Below, one piece after another: positions 30,551-40,512 of a stretch of 64,000 nt of DNA (the first letter of the stretch is position 1; the number at the start of each line of letters is the position of its first letter). The stretch comes from Ahniella sp. (GTDB lineage: Bacteria; Pseudomonadota; Gammaproteobacteria; Xanthomonadales; Ahniellaceae). The notes beneath the pieces are model-generated. The model was given only the letters and a program-made list of their open reading frames with translations, made no database searches and was not told the DNA's origin. The stretch covers positions 1 to 64,000 of the forward strand of contig JADJRU010000001.1 in the NCBI GenBank assembly GCA_016712105.1, read 5' to 3'. The translations under genes and the position numbers were made by a program.

Positions 30551-31474
30551 ATGAGCGCAGAACTAAGCACCATCCTCGACTTCATCCGCTTCGGCGCCAG
30601 CCGCTTCGGCGCCGCCGGCCTGACTTTCGGGCACGGCTACGACAATGCGCTGGACGAGGCCACACAATTGGTCCTGTTCGCGCTGCACCTGCCGCATGAC
30701 CTGAACCCGGTGTATGGCCAGGCCCGGCTTACGGCCGACGAAAAGGCCATTGTGCTGGCCTTGTTCGAGCGCCGGATCCAGGAGCGCAGACCCGCCTGTT
30801 ATCTGACCGGCGAGGCCTGGTTCGCCCAGTTGTCGTTCAAATGTGACGAACGGGCGCTGGTCCCCCGGTCGCCGATCGCGGAACTCATTGAAGCGGGTTA
30901 CGAGCCCTGGCGGAATGGCCGCCCGATCGAACGGGTCCTTGATCTGTGTACGGGCGGCGGTTGTATCGCGATTGCCACGGCACACTTTCTGCCGGACGCC
31001 CAGGTGGATGCGGTCGACCTGTCCGAGGCCGCACTGAGCCTCGCCACCGAGAACGCCGAGCGCCTGCTGGTCGCCGACCGGGTGCGGTTGGTGAAGTCCG
31101 ACCTGTTCAACGAACTGGCAGGCGAAAAATACGACCTGATCGTGACGAACCCGCCTTATGTCACCCGCGACGAAGTGGCCGCTTTGCCCGACGAGTACCG
31201 GCATGAACCGGAGAGCGGCCTGATCGCCGGCGAAGATGGACTGGATCTGGCCTTGCGCATTCTGCGCGATGCACCTCAGTACCTCACCGACGATGGTTTC
31301 CTGATCTGCGAGGTCGGTGAATCCGAGCGCGCGCTCGTCGGCCTGTTTCCGCAAGTCCCGTTCATCTGGGTCGAGTTCAAGGTTGGTCAGATGGGCATCT
31401 TCGTGATCGAACGCGATGATCTGATGACCTGGCACAACGAATTCGCGGTGATTGCCGCCGAGCGCGGCCTGTGA
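30551..31474 (+). CDS. prmB: Ribosomal protein L3 N5-glutamine methyltransferase
   Basis: PrmB methylates a glutamine of ribosomal protein L3 using SAM. The 307-residue product has the motif I region VLDLCTGGGCIAIA and the catalytic NPPY in IVTNPPYVTRDEV. The N-terminal helical domain has FDxxxx-type FRLGASRFG-like content (FIRFGASRFGAAGLTFGHGYDNALDEA), and HEPESGLIAGEDGLDL follows NPPY. The order prmB-aroC is known from many gammaproteobacteria and separates PrmB from PrmC. ATG 30551 (MSAELSTIL) is chosen over 30503 because the latter would start before the -10 box. The stop overlaps the aroC GTG. Confidence 0.93.
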   Translation: MSAELSTILDFIRFGASRFGAAGLTFGHGYDNALDEATQLVLFALHLPHDLNPVYGQARLTADEKAIVLALFERRIQERRPACYLTGEAWFAQLSFKCDERALVPRSPIAELIEAGYEPWRNGRPIERVLDLCTGGGCIAIATAHFLPDAQVDAVDLSEAALSLATENAERLLVADRVRLVKSDLFNELAGEKYDLIVTNPPYVTRDEVAALPDEYRHEPESGLIAGEDGLDLALRILRDAPQYLTDDGFLICEVGESERALVGLFPQVPFIWVEFKVGQMGIFVIERDDLMTWHNEFAVIAAERGL

Positions 31475-32577
31475 GCCATAACCGCTTCGGCAAAGTGCTG
31501 TCGGTCACGACCTTCGGTGAAAGCCACGGGCCGGCGATCGGCTGTGTCATCGATGGCGTGCCGCCAGGGTTGCCGATCTCGGCTGAAGAATTCGAGCCCG
31601 ACCTCACGCGACGGGCCACCGGCCGAAGCCGCCATACCTCCCAGCGCCGCGAGGCGGACGTGGTGGAGATACTGTCCGGGGTCTACCAGGGCCGCACCAC
31701 CGGCACCGCACTGGCACTGCTGATCCGCAATGTCGACGCACGCAGCAAAGACTACGCAAACATCGAGGCACAGTTCCGCCCCGGCCATGCCGACTACACC
31801 TATTGGCAGAAGTACGGCATCCGCGACCCCAATGGTGGCGGACGTTCGAGCGCACGCGAAACGACGATGCGGGTTGCCGCCGGCGTGATTGCCAAAAAGT
31901 GGTTGGCGACACATCACTCGATTACCGTGCGCGGCCATCTCGACCAACTCGGCCCCTTGAAGCCGCGCCAGTTCGAATGGTCTTCGGTCGAAGACAACCC
32001 GTTCTTCTGGCCTGATGCCTCCATGGTCGGCGAGCTGGAAACCTACATGGACGACCTCCGCAAATCGGGCGATTCGATTGGCGCGGGGGTCACGGTCGTG
32101 GCTGAAGGGGTGCCCACCGGCTGGGGTGAACCCATCTACGGCAAGCTCGATGCCGAGATCGCCGCCGCCATGATGAGCATCAATGCCGTGAAGGGCGTCG
32201 AAATCGGCGCAGGCTTTGCGAGCATTACCCAACACGGCACGGAACACCGCGACGAAATGACACCCGAAGGATTTCTCGGCAACCAGGCCGGCGGCATTCT
32301 GGGCGGCATCTCCACTGGCCAGACGGTGCGGGTGCGTGTTGCCATCAAACCTACATCGAGCCTGCGCCTGCCGGGCCGCGGCATCGATGCGAATGGTGCC
32401 GCTGTCGACATCGTCACCAAGGGGCGCCATGACCCTTGCGTCGGCATTCGTGCCACACCCATTGCCGAGGCGATGCTCGCACTCGTGCTGATGGATCAGG
32501 CACTGCGCCATCGCGCTCAGTGCGGCGATGTCGGCGCTGTGTCCCCGCGGATTCCGGCCGGCATCGATCTTTTCTGA
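31471..32577 (+). CDS. aroC: Chorismate synthase
   Basis: AroC converts EPSP to chorismate with reduced FMN, the last step of the shikimate pathway. The product has 368 residues, a usual length. It begins with GTG 31471 overlapping the prmB stop (GTGA). Motifs include SVTTFGESHGPAIGCVIDGVPPG, RRATGRSRHTSQRREAD with the basic FMN/substrate site, GGGRSSARETTMRVAAGVIA and NQAGGILGGISTGQ. The frame is intact. It is followed 27 bases later by asd, giving a prmB-aroC-asd unit. Confidence 0.97.
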   Translation: MSHNRFGKVLSVTTFGESHGPAIGCVIDGVPPGLPISAEEFEPDLTRRATGRSRHTSQRREADVVEILSGVYQGRTTGTALALLIRNVDARSKDYANIEAQFRPGHADYTYWQKYGIRDPNGGGRSSARETTMRVAAGVIAKKWLATHHSITVRGHLDQLGPLKPRQFEWSSVEDNPFFWPDASMVGELETYMDDLRKSGDSIGAGVTVVAEGVPTGWGEPIYGKLDAEIAAAMMSINAVKGVEIGAGFASITQHGTEHRDEMTPEGFLGNQAGGILGGISTGQTVRVRVAIKPTSSLRLPGRGIDANGAAVDIVTKGRHDPCVGIRATPIAEAMLALVLMDQALRHRAQCGDVGAVSPRIPAGIDLF

Positions 32578-32604
32578 AACCAGAACAAACCCAGGACACG
32601 CGCC

Positions 32605-33633
32605 ATGAGCAAAAAAGAGCACTACAAGATCGCCGTCGTCGGCGCCACCGGTGCCGTGGGCGAAACGCTGCTCAGCATCCTCGCCGAACGCAACTTCCCG
32701 ATCTCGGAGCTCGTGCCACTGGCAAGTGAGCGTTCGGCGGGCAGCCGCGTGGCGTTTCGCGACAAACAACTGGTCGTGCGCGACCTCGATCAATATGACT
32801 TCGCCGGCACGGATATCGCGCTGTTTTCGGCCGGCGGCAGTGTGTCAGCCAAACACGCACCGCGCGCCGCTGCCGCGGGCTGTGTCGTCATCGACAACAC
32901 CTCGCAGTTCCGCTACGACGACGAGATCCCGCTGGTCGTCAGCGAAGTGAATCCCCATGCAATCGCGCGCCACACAAAACGCGGCATCATCGCCAACCCG
33001 AATTGCTCGACCATGCAGATGCTGGTGGCATTGGCGCCCATCCAGCGCGAGGCCGGCATTTCGCGCATCAACGTTGCCACCTATCAATCCGTCTCGGGCG
33101 CTGGCCGCACCGGCCTTGAAGAACTCGGCCGACAAACCGCCGACATGCTCAATTTCCGCAACGTCACCCCGAAGAAGTTCCAGGCACAGATTGCGTTCAA
33201 CCTGATTCCCCAGATTGATGACTTCCAGCCCAATGGCTACACGAAGGAAGAAATGAAGATGGTCTGGGAAACCCGGAAGATATTCGAAGACGAAACCATT
33301 CAGGTGAATCCGACGGCCGTTCGTGTCCCCGTGTTTTATGGGCACTCGGAAGCAGTCCACCTGGAAACGCACAGACCCATCACGATCGAACGGGTGCGCG
33401 AGTTGCTCGAAGCAGCACCTGGGGTCAGCGTGGTCGACGAACACAAGCCCGGCGGTTACCCGACGCCCGTCACCCACGCCGCCGGCAAGGACCCTGTGTT
33501 CGTTGGCCGGATCCGGAAGGACATTTCGCACCCGAACGGCATCGATCTGTGGATCGTCTCCGACAACATCCGCAAGGGTGCGGCATTAAACGCCGTGCAG
33601 ATAGCCGAGTTGCTGGTGCGCGATTATCTGTAG
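32605..33633 (+). CDS. asd: Aspartate-semialdehyde dehydrogenase
   Basis: Asd reduces aspartyl phosphate to aspartate semialdehyde for Lys, Thr, Met and diaminopimelate synthesis. The 342-residue product has the NADP site VVGATGAVGETLL, the active-site Cys in NPNCSTMQML (about residue 134), VSGAGRTGLEEL, and the substrate Arg/His region RVPVFYGHSEAVHLET. It is of the shorter asd type seen in many bacteria rather than the E. coli type. The frame is intact. It lies after aroC and before fimV, an order also seen in pseudomonads and xanthomonads. Confidence 0.97.
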   Translation: MSKKEHYKIAVVGATGAVGETLLSILAERNFPISELVPLASERSAGSRVAFRDKQLVVRDLDQYDFAGTDIALFSAGGSVSAKHAPRAAAAGCVVIDNTSQFRYDDEIPLVVSEVNPHAIARHTKRGIIANPNCSTMQMLVALAPIQREAGISRINVATYQSVSGAGRTGLEELGRQTADMLNFRNVTPKKFQAQIAFNLIPQIDDFQPNGYTKEEMKMVWETRKIFEDETIQVNPTAVRVPVFYGHSEAVHLETHRPITIERVRELLEAAPGVSVVDEHKPGGYPTPVTHAAGKDPVFVGRIRKDISHPNGIDLWIVSDNIRKGAALNAVQIAELLVRDYL

Positions 33634-33933
33634 ACTCTCGCCCAAAGCCGGGACGCGCCGGACCGCTCACCCTTGAACAATCAAGGGCTTGGGTAGTTGT
33701 GTGCGGTTCGGCCGGGAACCAGCGAAGCGAGCAGCCCTAGCGTTCTGCGACGTGGTTCACAAAGTCACGGCTGGCAACGGCCGTTCCTGCCCTTTTCAGG
33801 CGGTTAGAAAAGTCACCTTGAGTGAAAACCCAATCTTCCCCTGTACTTAGGCTCGTGTTATAAGCTGGTTTCTAACTTGGGTCGGCAAGTGGTTGCCGAC
33901 CCGGACAAACCACCGATATTCGGGGGCTGGACG
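33634..33933 (+). promoter_or_regulatory. asd-fimV intergenic region with 10-bp leader hairpin
   Basis: About 300 bases have no gene. At 33879-33902 a perfect 10-bp stem (GGGTCGGCAA / TTGCCGACCC, GTGG loop) lies 31 bases before the fimV ATG. It has no U-run, so it is not an intrinsic terminator and would sit in the fimV mRNA leader. A smaller hairpin (CCCTTGAACAATCAAGGG) is at about 33671-33688. TTATAA at 33858-33863 is a possible -10, without a convincing -35. Confidence 0.5.
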
Positions 33934-36587
33934 ATGAATCGAAATTTGCGACTTTCACTGGCCATCGCGCTCGCTCTGGGGAGCCCGGCGGCTATGGCGC
34001 TGGGCCTCGGTGGGATCAGCGTGAAATCAGAGCTGAATCAGCCCCTCACGGCCGAAATTCCTGTCTATGTGTCCAGCCCCGCCGAAGCCGAAACACTGGC
34101 AGTGCGACTGGCCTCGGCTGACGAGTTTTCGCGTGTTGGCCTGAACATCGGCGAGATCTCGGTACCGATCACGTTCGAAGTGGGCAAAAACGCCCGCGGC
34201 GAGCCGGTCATCCAGGTTTCCTCCTCCGAGGCGATCCGAGAACCTTTCGTGACCTTCCTGGTGGAAGTGAACTGGGCCAACGGCCGCCTGCTGCGCGAAT
34301 ACTCAGTGCTGCTGGAGCCGCCGATCAGCTCGCCCTCAGCGACGATCATGGCGCCCACACCGGCACCCGCCGTACCGACCAGCGCACCTGCTGCGACGCC
34401 GGTAGCGGAAGCCCAGGTCTCTGAACCGGAGTCCATTGCACCGGAACCCGTTCCTCAGCCTGTGCCGGAACCGGCGCCGGTTGAACAACCCGTATCCCAG
34501 CCCGAACCCGTAGCCGAAGTTCCTGCGGAACCGGTGGCTGAAACACCGACCGAAACGCCAGTCGAACCAGCCCCGGAACCGACACCAGAACCGGCACCGA
34601 TCGAGCAGCCGCCGGTCGAAGCCGCGCCCACGCCGGCAGCCCCTTCTGCCAGCGAATATGGTCCGATCGCCACGGGCGAAACCCTGTGGGAAATCGCCAG
34701 CACCACGCGCCCCAATGAAGCCGTCACCATCAATCAGATGATGCTGGCGCTGCTGCGGGCCAACCCGCAGGCGTTTTACCAGGACAACGTCAACGCGCTG
34801 AAGCGCGGTGCCGTGTTGCGAATTCCCGGTTCCGAGGAATTGGTCGCGAAGGGCGTTTCTGAAGCTGCTGCCGAAATCCTCAGCCAGAATCAGACCTGGA
34901 TCGGCCAGACGCAGACGTCCGTCGTGGCTGATGCCGATGCCGACAATTCCAGCCGTAGCACCACCAGTTCGAGCAGCAGTTCGTCCAGTTCGCGGGTGCA
35001 ACTGGTGCCGCCAACATCCGGCGACCGCAGCAGTCAGGACCGCCCGGGTGTCAGCGGTGGTACCGGTGATTCGCAGGCCTTGCGCCAGGAACTCGCCCGC
35101 ACCAAAGAAGATCTGGCCAGCAAATCGCGCGATAACCAGGAACTGAGTTCGCGCGTCAAGGAACTGGAAAAGATGAACGAGAACAGCGACCGTCTGATGA
35201 CGATCGCGAACTCTCAGATCAAGGCGCTGAAAGACCAGTTGGCGCAAGCTCAGGCCGCCCGCGAAGCCGCAGAGAAAGCGGCACGCGACAAGCCGGTTGC
35301 CGTCGACACCACGCCCGCGCCGACGCCGGATCCGGTCGAAACGGTGACCGCCGAACCGCCCGTCGACACGACGCCAGAACCAGCCCTGGATCCGGCAGTC
35401 GACGCTGCGGCTGATCCTGCGACAGATCCAGTGGCCTCGGCCGACGGCGAAACGCCTTCCGAAGCCGGGACGGACACCGATCCGGCCGCAGACCCAGTTG
35501 CCGACGCCGGAACCGATGGCACGTCCGACACACCGACCCCAGTGCCGCTGCCGGAAGAGCAGCCGGCGACGGACACCGCCCCACCAGCCGCTGTGCCGGC
35601 AACAGACGAGCAACCGTTCTATATGAATCCGATGGTTTGGGGCGGTGCATTGGCCGCACTCGTCCTTGCTGGCTTGGCATTCTTTGGCCTGCGCCGCAAG
35701 AAATCCGGCGCGTCATCCGCACCAGCCGCCAGTTCGCTTGCCCGCAGCCCGCTGTCTGATGCGTTTGCTGGCGGTGTCGGCGGAGCTTCGGGTGCCTCTT
35801 CGGGTGATCCGGAGGAAGGTCGCATGCTCGCCGAGTTGTCGCGTGATCCGACCGATCTCAACGCCCACCTCAGCCTGCTTGAGCATTACTACACGTCGCG
35901 CAATATCGACAAGTTCGAGGCGCAGGCAGAAGCGATGTATGCACAGGTCCCAAGCACCGACATTCCGGAATGGCAGGGTGCGCTGCTGATGGGTCGCGAT
36001 CTCTGCCCAAGCCATCCGCTGTTTGCGGATGGTGATTCGATGGACTCGTCGTCCGCCAGCGGAATCTCCGACCCGTTCGGCTTGCCGAACTTCTCGGCTC
36101 GCGAACCTTCGGCGCCGCCGATGCAAGAACCGGATCATCCGAACGTGACCAGTTCGGCTTCGACCTGTCGCCGCCGAAGCCCGCCGCGGCGCCGCCGCAG
36201 GTACCGGCCTCGATCGCTGAATCGTTCGACTTCAATCTGATCGACAGCCAGAAGAACAAGCCGGCGTCGTCCGATGAACTCTCGCTCGACTTCGATCTGG
36301 ACAACGTGGATGTGTCGAGCACCAATATCGATTCTCCATCGCTCGAACTGCCGACCTTCAGCATCGAGACGACGCGCACGGCGCCGCCTGAATCGACGAT
36401 TGAAATGCCAAGGATTTCCGACGAATTCCTGGGTGACGATGCCGTGGCAACAAAACTTGACCTCGCCCGCGCCTATCTCGACATGGGCGACAGCGACGGT
36501 GCCAAGAGCATGCTTGACGAAGTGATGTCCGAAGGCAACGACAAGCAGAAGGACGAGGCCCGCAAACTGCTGACCGAAATCCGCTGA
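33934..36587 (+). CDS. fimV: FimV/HubP-family polar peptidoglycan-binding protein, one frameshift
   Basis: FimV organises the cell pole and type IV pili (twitching) and binds peptidoglycan. From ATG 33934 there is a signal peptide ending AMALGLGG, then the FimV N-terminal domain (ISVKSELNQPLTAEIPVYV). A Pro/Glu-rich stretch and a LysM domain (about 240-300, GPIATGETLWEIAS) follow. Next come a coiled coil (about 385-450), an acidic Pro/Asp-rich linker, one membrane helix (about 565-585) and a TPR-like cytoplasmic part. The frame breaks near 36139; adding one C gives PERDQFGFDLSPPKPAAAPP and continues to the classical FimV C-terminus DLARAYLDMGDSDGAKSMLDEV. Total is about 884 residues. Confidence 0.93.
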
Positions 36588-36661
36588 TCGACGCACCTTC
36601 GCCGCCTACCGTTCGAAGGTGTATTGAACCGAGTTGCTTCACCTGATCTTGGTTGGAAACT

Positions 36662-36686
36662 GGGCTGGCTCTCGCCAGCCCTTTTT
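36662..36686 (+). terminator. Intrinsic terminator after fimV
   Basis: Arms GGGCTGGC / GCCAGCCC with a TCTC loop are followed by five T, 75 bases after the fimV stop. Confidence 0.92.
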
Positions 36687-36799
36687 CTTGGGTTGAGTGT
36701 GCGGGTGCGTGTTTCTGTCAGTCCCGCTTCCGTGTCGCGCAACCTTTTTCGCGCCATCCGCAAAGATGGGAATGCGCGAGAATTATGAAACCAGGGAAC

Positions 36800-36925
36800 A
36801 CAGTCGACTGGTCGCGCTTCCGCGGGAATGACGGAAGGGCGCAACGTCGCTCCATGGCTGGGCGCGGTCCAAAGACCACTGCCATTCCCGCGAAAGCGGG
36901 AATCCACGGCTCGCGGAAGCCAAAG
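36800..36925. repeat. Inverted ATTCCCGCGAAAGCGGGAAT-type repeat pair
   Basis: Two units face each other: CGCGCTTCCGCGGGAATGAC near 36815-36834 and CATTCCCGCGAAAGCGGGAA near 36884-36903. This palindrome is a common proteobacterial repeat (dRS3-like). Related copies occur inside the tandem block at 45.6-46.2 kb. It makes the long upstream extension of the truA frame (36653-37012) unlikely to be coding. Confidence 0.75.
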
Positions 36926-37012
36926 GTCGACGCAGGTCCTCGTATCGGACGCCCAGCCCTTTCTGCGATCATCCAAGTCCGTTCATCTCAGCGTCTCCGA
37001 CCAGGTTTTCCC

Positions 37013-37783
37013 TTGCGTATCGCCCTCGGCATCGAATATGACGGCTCTCCATTCCAGGGCTGGCAATGGCAGCAGAACGCACCCAGCGTTCAGGCCGAGG
37101 TCGAATCGGCCCTGTCGAAAATCGCCAATCATCCAGTGACCGTGGTCTGCTCCGGACGCACCGATGCCGGTGTTCACGCCCGTTGCCAGATCGTCCATTT
37201 TGATACCGAGTCCGTCCGCACACCTCGCGCCTGGATCCTCGGAAGCAACTCCCTGCTGCCCGACACGATTGCGATCCATTTTGCCCAACAAGTCGCCGAT
37301 GGCTTCCATGCCCGGTTCGATGCGCGTGCCCGGCGATACCGGTACACCATCGCAAACCGCCCGGCCCGACCGGCAATCGGCCGGCCGCAGTTGAGTTGGG
37401 TGCGCGAACCGATCGACCACGAGCGAATGCAGGATGCGGCGCAAGTCCTCGTCGGCACCCATGATTTCAGCGCACTCCGAACCGTCGCATGCCAAGCGAA
37501 AAACCCGGTGCGAAGCATCCATCACATCCGGTTCCAGCGCGACGGTGACCTGGTGCACATGGACATCCAGGCGAACGCGTTCCTGCACCACATGGTCCGC
37601 AACATCGTCGGCAGCCTGCTCCCGATCGGGCATGGCGAACGGGATGCCGCCTGGCTGCGCAGTGTGCTCGAAAGCCGCGACCGCAAACTCGCCGGAGTCA
37701 CCGCCGAAGCAAATGGGCTGGTGTTCCTCGGTCCGATGTACCCGCGCGAATGTGGATTACCCGAATCACTGAGCCTGCCGTGA
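37013..37783 (+). CDS. truA: tRNA pseudouridine(38-40) synthase
   Basis: TruA modifies uridines 38-40 in tRNA anticodon arms. The 256-residue product starts at TTG 37013 (RIALGIEYDGSPFQGWQWQ); the family always begins close to this motif. The catalytic Asp is in SGRTDAGVHA. Other landmarks are FHARFDARARRYRYTI, GTHDFSALR and HHMVRNIVGSLLPIG. The TTG start is preceded only by a weak AGG. The last base of its TGA is the first base of the trpF ATG, so the two are translationally coupled, as in many gammaproteobacteria. Confidence 0.95.
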   Translation: MRIALGIEYDGSPFQGWQWQQNAPSVQAEVESALSKIANHPVTVVCSGRTDAGVHARCQIVHFDTESVRTPRAWILGSNSLLPDTIAIHFAQQVADGFHARFDARARRYRYTIANRPARPAIGRPQLSWVREPIDHERMQDAAQVLVGTHDFSALRTVACQAKNPVRSIHHIRFQRDGDLVHMDIQANAFLHHMVRNIVGSLLPIGHGERDAAWLRSVLESRDRKLAGVTAEANGLVFLGPMYPRECGLPESLSLP

Positions 37784-38417
37784 TGGGCCCACGGATCAAA
37801 TTCTGCGGGATGACTCGCCCGGAAGACATTGAAGTAGCGTTGGCACTGGGAGTCGATTTTCTGGGCCTGATTCTGGTTCCAGAGAGCCCTCGTGCGCTGG
37901 ATGCCCGGCAAGCGCTGGCCCTGCGACGGCAGATTGGCTCCCGGGCGCAGGTCGTGCTGCTGACGCGCGATGCCGAAGCAGCCACAGTCGCCACCTTGGC
38001 CGAAACGCTGGCTCCGGACGTCCTGCAATTCCATGGCCGGGAGGATGCAGCGTTCTGTGCTGCATTCGGACGTCCCTGGTGGAAAGCGGTTCCGATGGGC
38101 GAATTGGTCACGCGCACCGAGCTCGATGACTTCGAGCGGAGCTTCCGGAACGCGCACCGATTGTTGTTCGACAGCCATGGCGGAGCCATTCCGGGGGCCG
38201 CGGCCATCGTTTCGACTGGCACCGCATCACCCACCTCGCCGGCGACCATGTGCTGGCAGGTGGGCTGACACCCGACAACCTCGCCGAAGCTGTGACTACC
38301 CTTTCGCCTTGGGCCGTGGATGTGTCCAGCGGCATTGAATCAAGCCCTGGCCAGAAAGATCCATCACGAATGCAGGCTTTCGTGGCCGCGGTGCGAGCGG
38401 CCTCGGCCCTGGAATGA
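37783..38417 (+). CDS. trpF: Phosphoribosylanthranilate isomerase, one frameshift
   Basis: TrpF isomerises PRA to CdRP in tryptophan synthesis. The beta/alpha barrel starts RIKFCGMTRPEDIEVALALG, with the active-site Cys. It has DFLGLILVPESPRAL, VLQFHGREDAAFC and LLFDSHGGAIPG. There the G5 run at 38193-38197 has probably lost one G: adding it gives GGRGHRFDWHRITHL. The barrel then completes with LAGGLTPDNLAEAV and the phosphate-binding DVSSGIESSPGQKD. The stop is at 38417, about 211 residues. The other trp genes (trpB, trpA) that often follow are not adjacent; a CorC-type gene is. Confidence 0.9.
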
Positions 38418-38505
38418 CCGGGGGTTCCCGCAGGGATCGGTCGAATTCGGACGATCCGTGTCCATTGTCATCCGACCGTGATCCAGCGCCTGCTAGACTC
38501 CCTGC

Positions 38506-39804
38506 ATGTCTTTGGAAATCGCGATTGTCTTCGCCCTGATCCTGTTCAACGGCTTCTTCGCCCTGTCGGAGATGGCCATGGTCACGGCTCGCAAGACCAA
38601 ACTCAAACAACAGGCGCAAACCAGCCAGCGCGCACGCGTGGCGCTGGAATTGTCTGAGGCGCCCGAGCGTTTCCTGTCGGCAGTCCAAGTCTGGATCACG
38701 CTGATCGGCATTCTGACCACCTATTTTGGCGGCGACACCATCGCTGCGGTCATGCAGACCAAACTGGTGCAGTACCCGCTGATCGCACCTTACGCCGCCG
38801 GCACTTCGGTGGCGATCAGCGTCGGCGTCATCCTCGTGTTCTCGGTCGTGCTGGGCGAGCTGCTGCCGAAGCGCCTGGCCATTCTGCGGCCGGAAAAGGT
38901 CGCCGTGGCCGTGGCGATTCCGATGCGTTTCCTGAGCGCCTCCGCCAAACCCGTGGTGGTGGGACTGGCGTGGATGACCGATACCTTGCTCAAACTGTTC
39001 CCGCGACCGGCCGACAGTGATTCGGACATCACGGAAGAAGAGATCAAGCTGCTGGTCTCCGAAAGCCATGAGCAGGGCGTGATCGACCGCGACGAACGCA
39101 ACATGGTCAACCGGGTACTGAATCTCGGCGACCGCTCTGTTGACAGCCTGATGACGCCACGCCCGCGCATGGTCTGGCTGGACGCTGCAGCGTCGCTGGA
39201 AGACAACCTCTCGACTTTGCACGAGCACCCGTACTCGCGATATCCGGTCTACCGCGGCTCCGACCAGGATGTGGTCGGCGTCGTCCAGACCAAGTCATTG
39301 CTGGCCGAAATGACCTCGGGCACAACACCCGACTTGTTCCGCGAATTCACGCCGCCCCTGTTCATTCCCGAGTCGGCGAAGGCCATGGCGCTGCTCGACG
39401 AATTCCGCAGCGCTGAAGTGGCTTTTGCGTTCGTGGTCGACGAATACGGCGAGATCAAGGGCATGATCACGTTGACCGACGTGATGACCGCCGTGTTCGG
39501 CAGACTGGCCCACGTGCTGGAGTCGGGCGAACAGCCCATCGTGCAACGCGCCGATGGCAGTTGGCTGATTGACGGGTCGCTGGCGATCGAAGATCTGCGC
39601 GACCACCTGACGCTGACCGATCTGCCGCACGAGGACGAGGAATACCGTACGGTGGCCGGCATGGTGATGGCGCATTTTGCGCGGATCCCGTCGGTCGGCG
39701 AATCGTTCGAACACGCGCTGTACCGCTTCGAAGTGATCGACCTCGACGGCGCCCGCATCGACAAAGTGCTGGTCACATCGATGGCGCCCAGAGAGGTCGG
39801 CTGA
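38506..39804 (+). CDS. Hemolysin/CorC family membrane protein (DUF21-CBS)
   Basis: The 432-residue product has a DUF21/CNNM membrane domain (about 1-190) with at least three hydrophobic segments, including IAIVFALILFNGFFALSEMAMV and AISVGVILVFSVVLGELLPKRL. A CBS pair follows (about 210-335), with SLMTPRPRMVWLDAAASLEDN, YSRYPVYRG and DEFRSAEVAFAFVVDEYGEIKGMITLTDV. A CorC_HlyC transporter-associated domain is at the end (DGSWLIDGSLAIEDLRDHL, FEHALYRFEVIDLDGARIDKV). Such proteins are linked to Mg2+ or Co2+ efflux; the ion cannot be told here. Its last base overlaps the exoD start (TGATG), so the two are coupled. Confidence 0.9.
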   Translation: MSLEIAIVFALILFNGFFALSEMAMVTARKTKLKQQAQTSQRARVALELSEAPERFLSAVQVWITLIGILTTYFGGDTIAAVMQTKLVQYPLIAPYAAGTSVAISVGVILVFSVVLGELLPKRLAILRPEKVAVAVAIPMRFLSASAKPVVVGLAWMTDTLLKLFPRPADSDSDITEEEIKLLVSESHEQGVIDRDERNMVNRVLNLGDRSVDSLMTPRPRMVWLDAAASLEDNLSTLHEHPYSRYPVYRGSDQDVVGVVQTKSLLAEMTSGTTPDLFREFTPPLFIPESAKAMALLDEFRSAEVAFAFVVDEYGEIKGMITLTDVMTAVFGRLAHVLESGEQPIVQRADGSWLIDGSLAIEDLRDHLTLTDLPHEDEEYRTVAGMVMAHFARIPSVGESFEHALYRFEVIDLDGARIDKVLVTSMAPREVG

Positions 39805-40457
39805 TGCAACCGGACGAGGCCGGCGAACAGGAACCGGTGCCGGCGCGCAAGCGCATCTCCGACCTGTTTCATGAAACGCTCGACGCCCATGGGCAAGCCA
39901 CCATCCAGTTCGGAGTGCTGGTCGACTCCATCCGTGAACGCGGTTTCGGTGCCCTGTACATTCTGGTCGCGTTACCCACGCTGATCCCTTCGCCGGTCGG
40001 CGTGGGCTGGCTGTTCGGGCCACTCGCGGCGATCGTCGGTGCGCAGATGGCCTGGGGCGCCCCTTACCCTTGGTTGCCGCTCCGTGTGCGTCGCGCCGAA
40101 ATGAATACCGATAGCGTGCGACGTTTCGTCAAACGCATCGATCCCTGGCTGCACCGATTGGAGCGCCTCTGCCATCCCAGCTGGAATGGCGTGACTGGCG
40201 TCTCCGGCATGCGATTCCACGGTTTCATGGCCGCCATGGTGGGCCTCGCGCTCGCCTCGCCAGTGCCGTTCACGAACATCCCGTTTGCGTCCCTGCTCGT
40301 AGGCTACGGCATTGCCACCACGGAAAAAGACGGACGCTGGATGGTCGTCCTGTGGATCCTCACCGTGGTGTTGTGTATCGGGCTGGTGTTTTTCGGCGGC
40401 CAGATGGTCGTCTGGAGCCAGCAACTCTGGGCCTGGATGACCCAGCACTGGAATTGA
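39804..40457 (+). CDS. ExoD family membrane protein
   Basis: This 217-residue protein matches ExoD (PF06055). It has a short soluble N-terminus with RISDLFHETLDAHGQATIQFGVLVDSIRERGFG, then hydrophobic segments: ALYILVALPTLIPSPVGVGWLFG, MVGLALASPVPFTNIPFASLLVGYGIA and VVLWILTVVLCIGLVFFGG. The pairs PTLIPSPVG and SPVPFTNIPF are the internal duplication typical of the family. ExoD was named from exopolysaccharide production in rhizobia, but its mechanism is unknown. It is coupled to the CorC-type gene rather than to the export operon at 22-28 kb. Confidence 0.88.
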   Translation: MQPDEAGEQEPVPARKRISDLFHETLDAHGQATIQFGVLVDSIRERGFGALYILVALPTLIPSPVGVGWLFGPLAAIVGAQMAWGAPYPWLPLRVRRAEMNTDSVRRFVKRIDPWLHRLERLCHPSWNGVTGVSGMRFHGFMAAMVGLALASPVPFTNIPFASLLVGYGIATTEKDGRWMVVLWILTVVLCIGLVFFGGQMVVWSQQLWAWMTQHWN

Positions 40458-40512
40458 TTGGTGCTGGATTGTGTGGGCTGGGGTGCAGGCTGCGCTCAGC
40501 CCAGCCTGAAGG

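Noticed and set aside
36653..37012. N-terminal extension of truA by 120 codons
   Set aside because: It crosses the fimV terminator region and a palindromic repeat, while TruA proteins begin at the RIALGIEYDG motif.
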